Shown here: one piece after another, positions 63,985-64,000 of the stretch | Position numbering within the stretch: the stretch's first letter is position 1 | Layout of the letters: every line of letters starts with the position of its first letter | Assembly (NCBI GenBank): GCA_963826035.1 | Contig: CAWGVZ010000004.1 | Span: 1,167,678 to 1,231,677, forward strand | DNA length: 64,000 nucleotides | Reading direction: 5' to 3' | Origin: Actinophytocola sp963826035 | Lineage (GTDB): Bacteria > Actinomycetota > Actinomycetes > Mycobacteriales > Pseudonocardiaceae | Position numbers and translations under genes: made by a program | The notes under the pieces: model-generated | The model's input: the letters and a program-made list of their open reading frames with translations, nothing else | The model's database searches: none | Told to the model about the DNA's origin: nothing

Positions 63985-64000
63985 TTACCAAATTGGAATT

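Overview
The window is two unrelated pieces of DNA joined at about position 45,070. Bases 1 to ~45,070 are very GC-rich and carry a gene set typical of a high-GC actinobacterium, most likely a Nocardioides-like propionibacterium. Pointers are GTG/TTG starts, ATGA/GTGA overlaps, a DUF3263 protein, OtsA/OtsB, ECF42 with a DGPF partner, CIRCE upstream of a lone GroEL, and a form II CoxL. Bases ~45,071 to 64,000 are AT-rich and look like a Bacteroidota (Chitinophagaceae-like) genome: TAnnTTTG promoters, a TIGR01777 epimerase, a TonB C-terminal domain protein, DnaX, a pyruvate dehydrogenase E2 and AtpD. A truncated lemA and a headless engB meet exactly at the joint, so I read it as an assembly chimera, not gene transfer.

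Actinobacterial part, left to right. (i) 1-4,571: Tat-exported flavin amine oxidase divergent from a TetR-aldolase-sugar kinase operon, then small enzymes. (ii) 4,573-13,393: hydrolase, acetyltransferase, OtsA, a NarL-type two-component pair, a Gfo/Idh oxidoreductase, DUF3263 and LytR_C proteins, a PEP-mutase-like enzyme and OtsB. Two intergenic spots share a short repeat. (iii) 13,459-15,188: SAM-I riboswitch, a threonine-synthase-family enzyme and a MoaD/ThiS-type sulfur carrier. (iv) 15,224-21,872: SGNH hydrolase, ECF42/DGPF pair, a TylF methyltransferase / coiled-coil / ATP-grasp operon, a tiny secreted peptide, and GroEL behind two CIRCE operators. (v) 21,944-24,458: two ECF sigma/membrane-partner pairs head to head. 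(vi) 24,466-28,246: molybdenum hydroxylase maturation genes (MobA-like, CoxD, CoxE, XdhC/CoxF). (vii) 28,332-37,075: regulators, lipoproteins and membrane proteins. (viii) 37,147-41,571: structural genes of a form II CO-dehydrogenase-like molybdenum hydroxylase (small, large and medium subunits, CoxG). (ix) 41,561-45,070: MFS transporter, DUF2207 protein and partial LemA. Apparent frameshifts are almost absent before ~33,000 and become dense towards the joint, as expected of a poorly covered contig end.

Bacteroidota part: EngB fragment, a YcxB-like protein, an IS4-family insertion sequence, a YkuK-like protein with a homopolymer frameshift, CoA-binding and TonB-C proteins, epimerase plus DCC protein, a GbsR-like regulator with a membrane protein, an outer-membrane protein, a metallophosphoesterase/PQQ-repeat fusion, PDH E2, DnaX, an S9 peptidase lipoprotein and AtpD. 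Intergenic spaces hold three kinds of dispersed repeats.

The best biological leads are the SAM-riboswitch / threonine-synthase-like / sulfur-carrier operon, the seven-copy GAGTCGGCGC repeat, and the in-frame palindrome inside xdhC. The most certain unusual feature is the chimeric joint.
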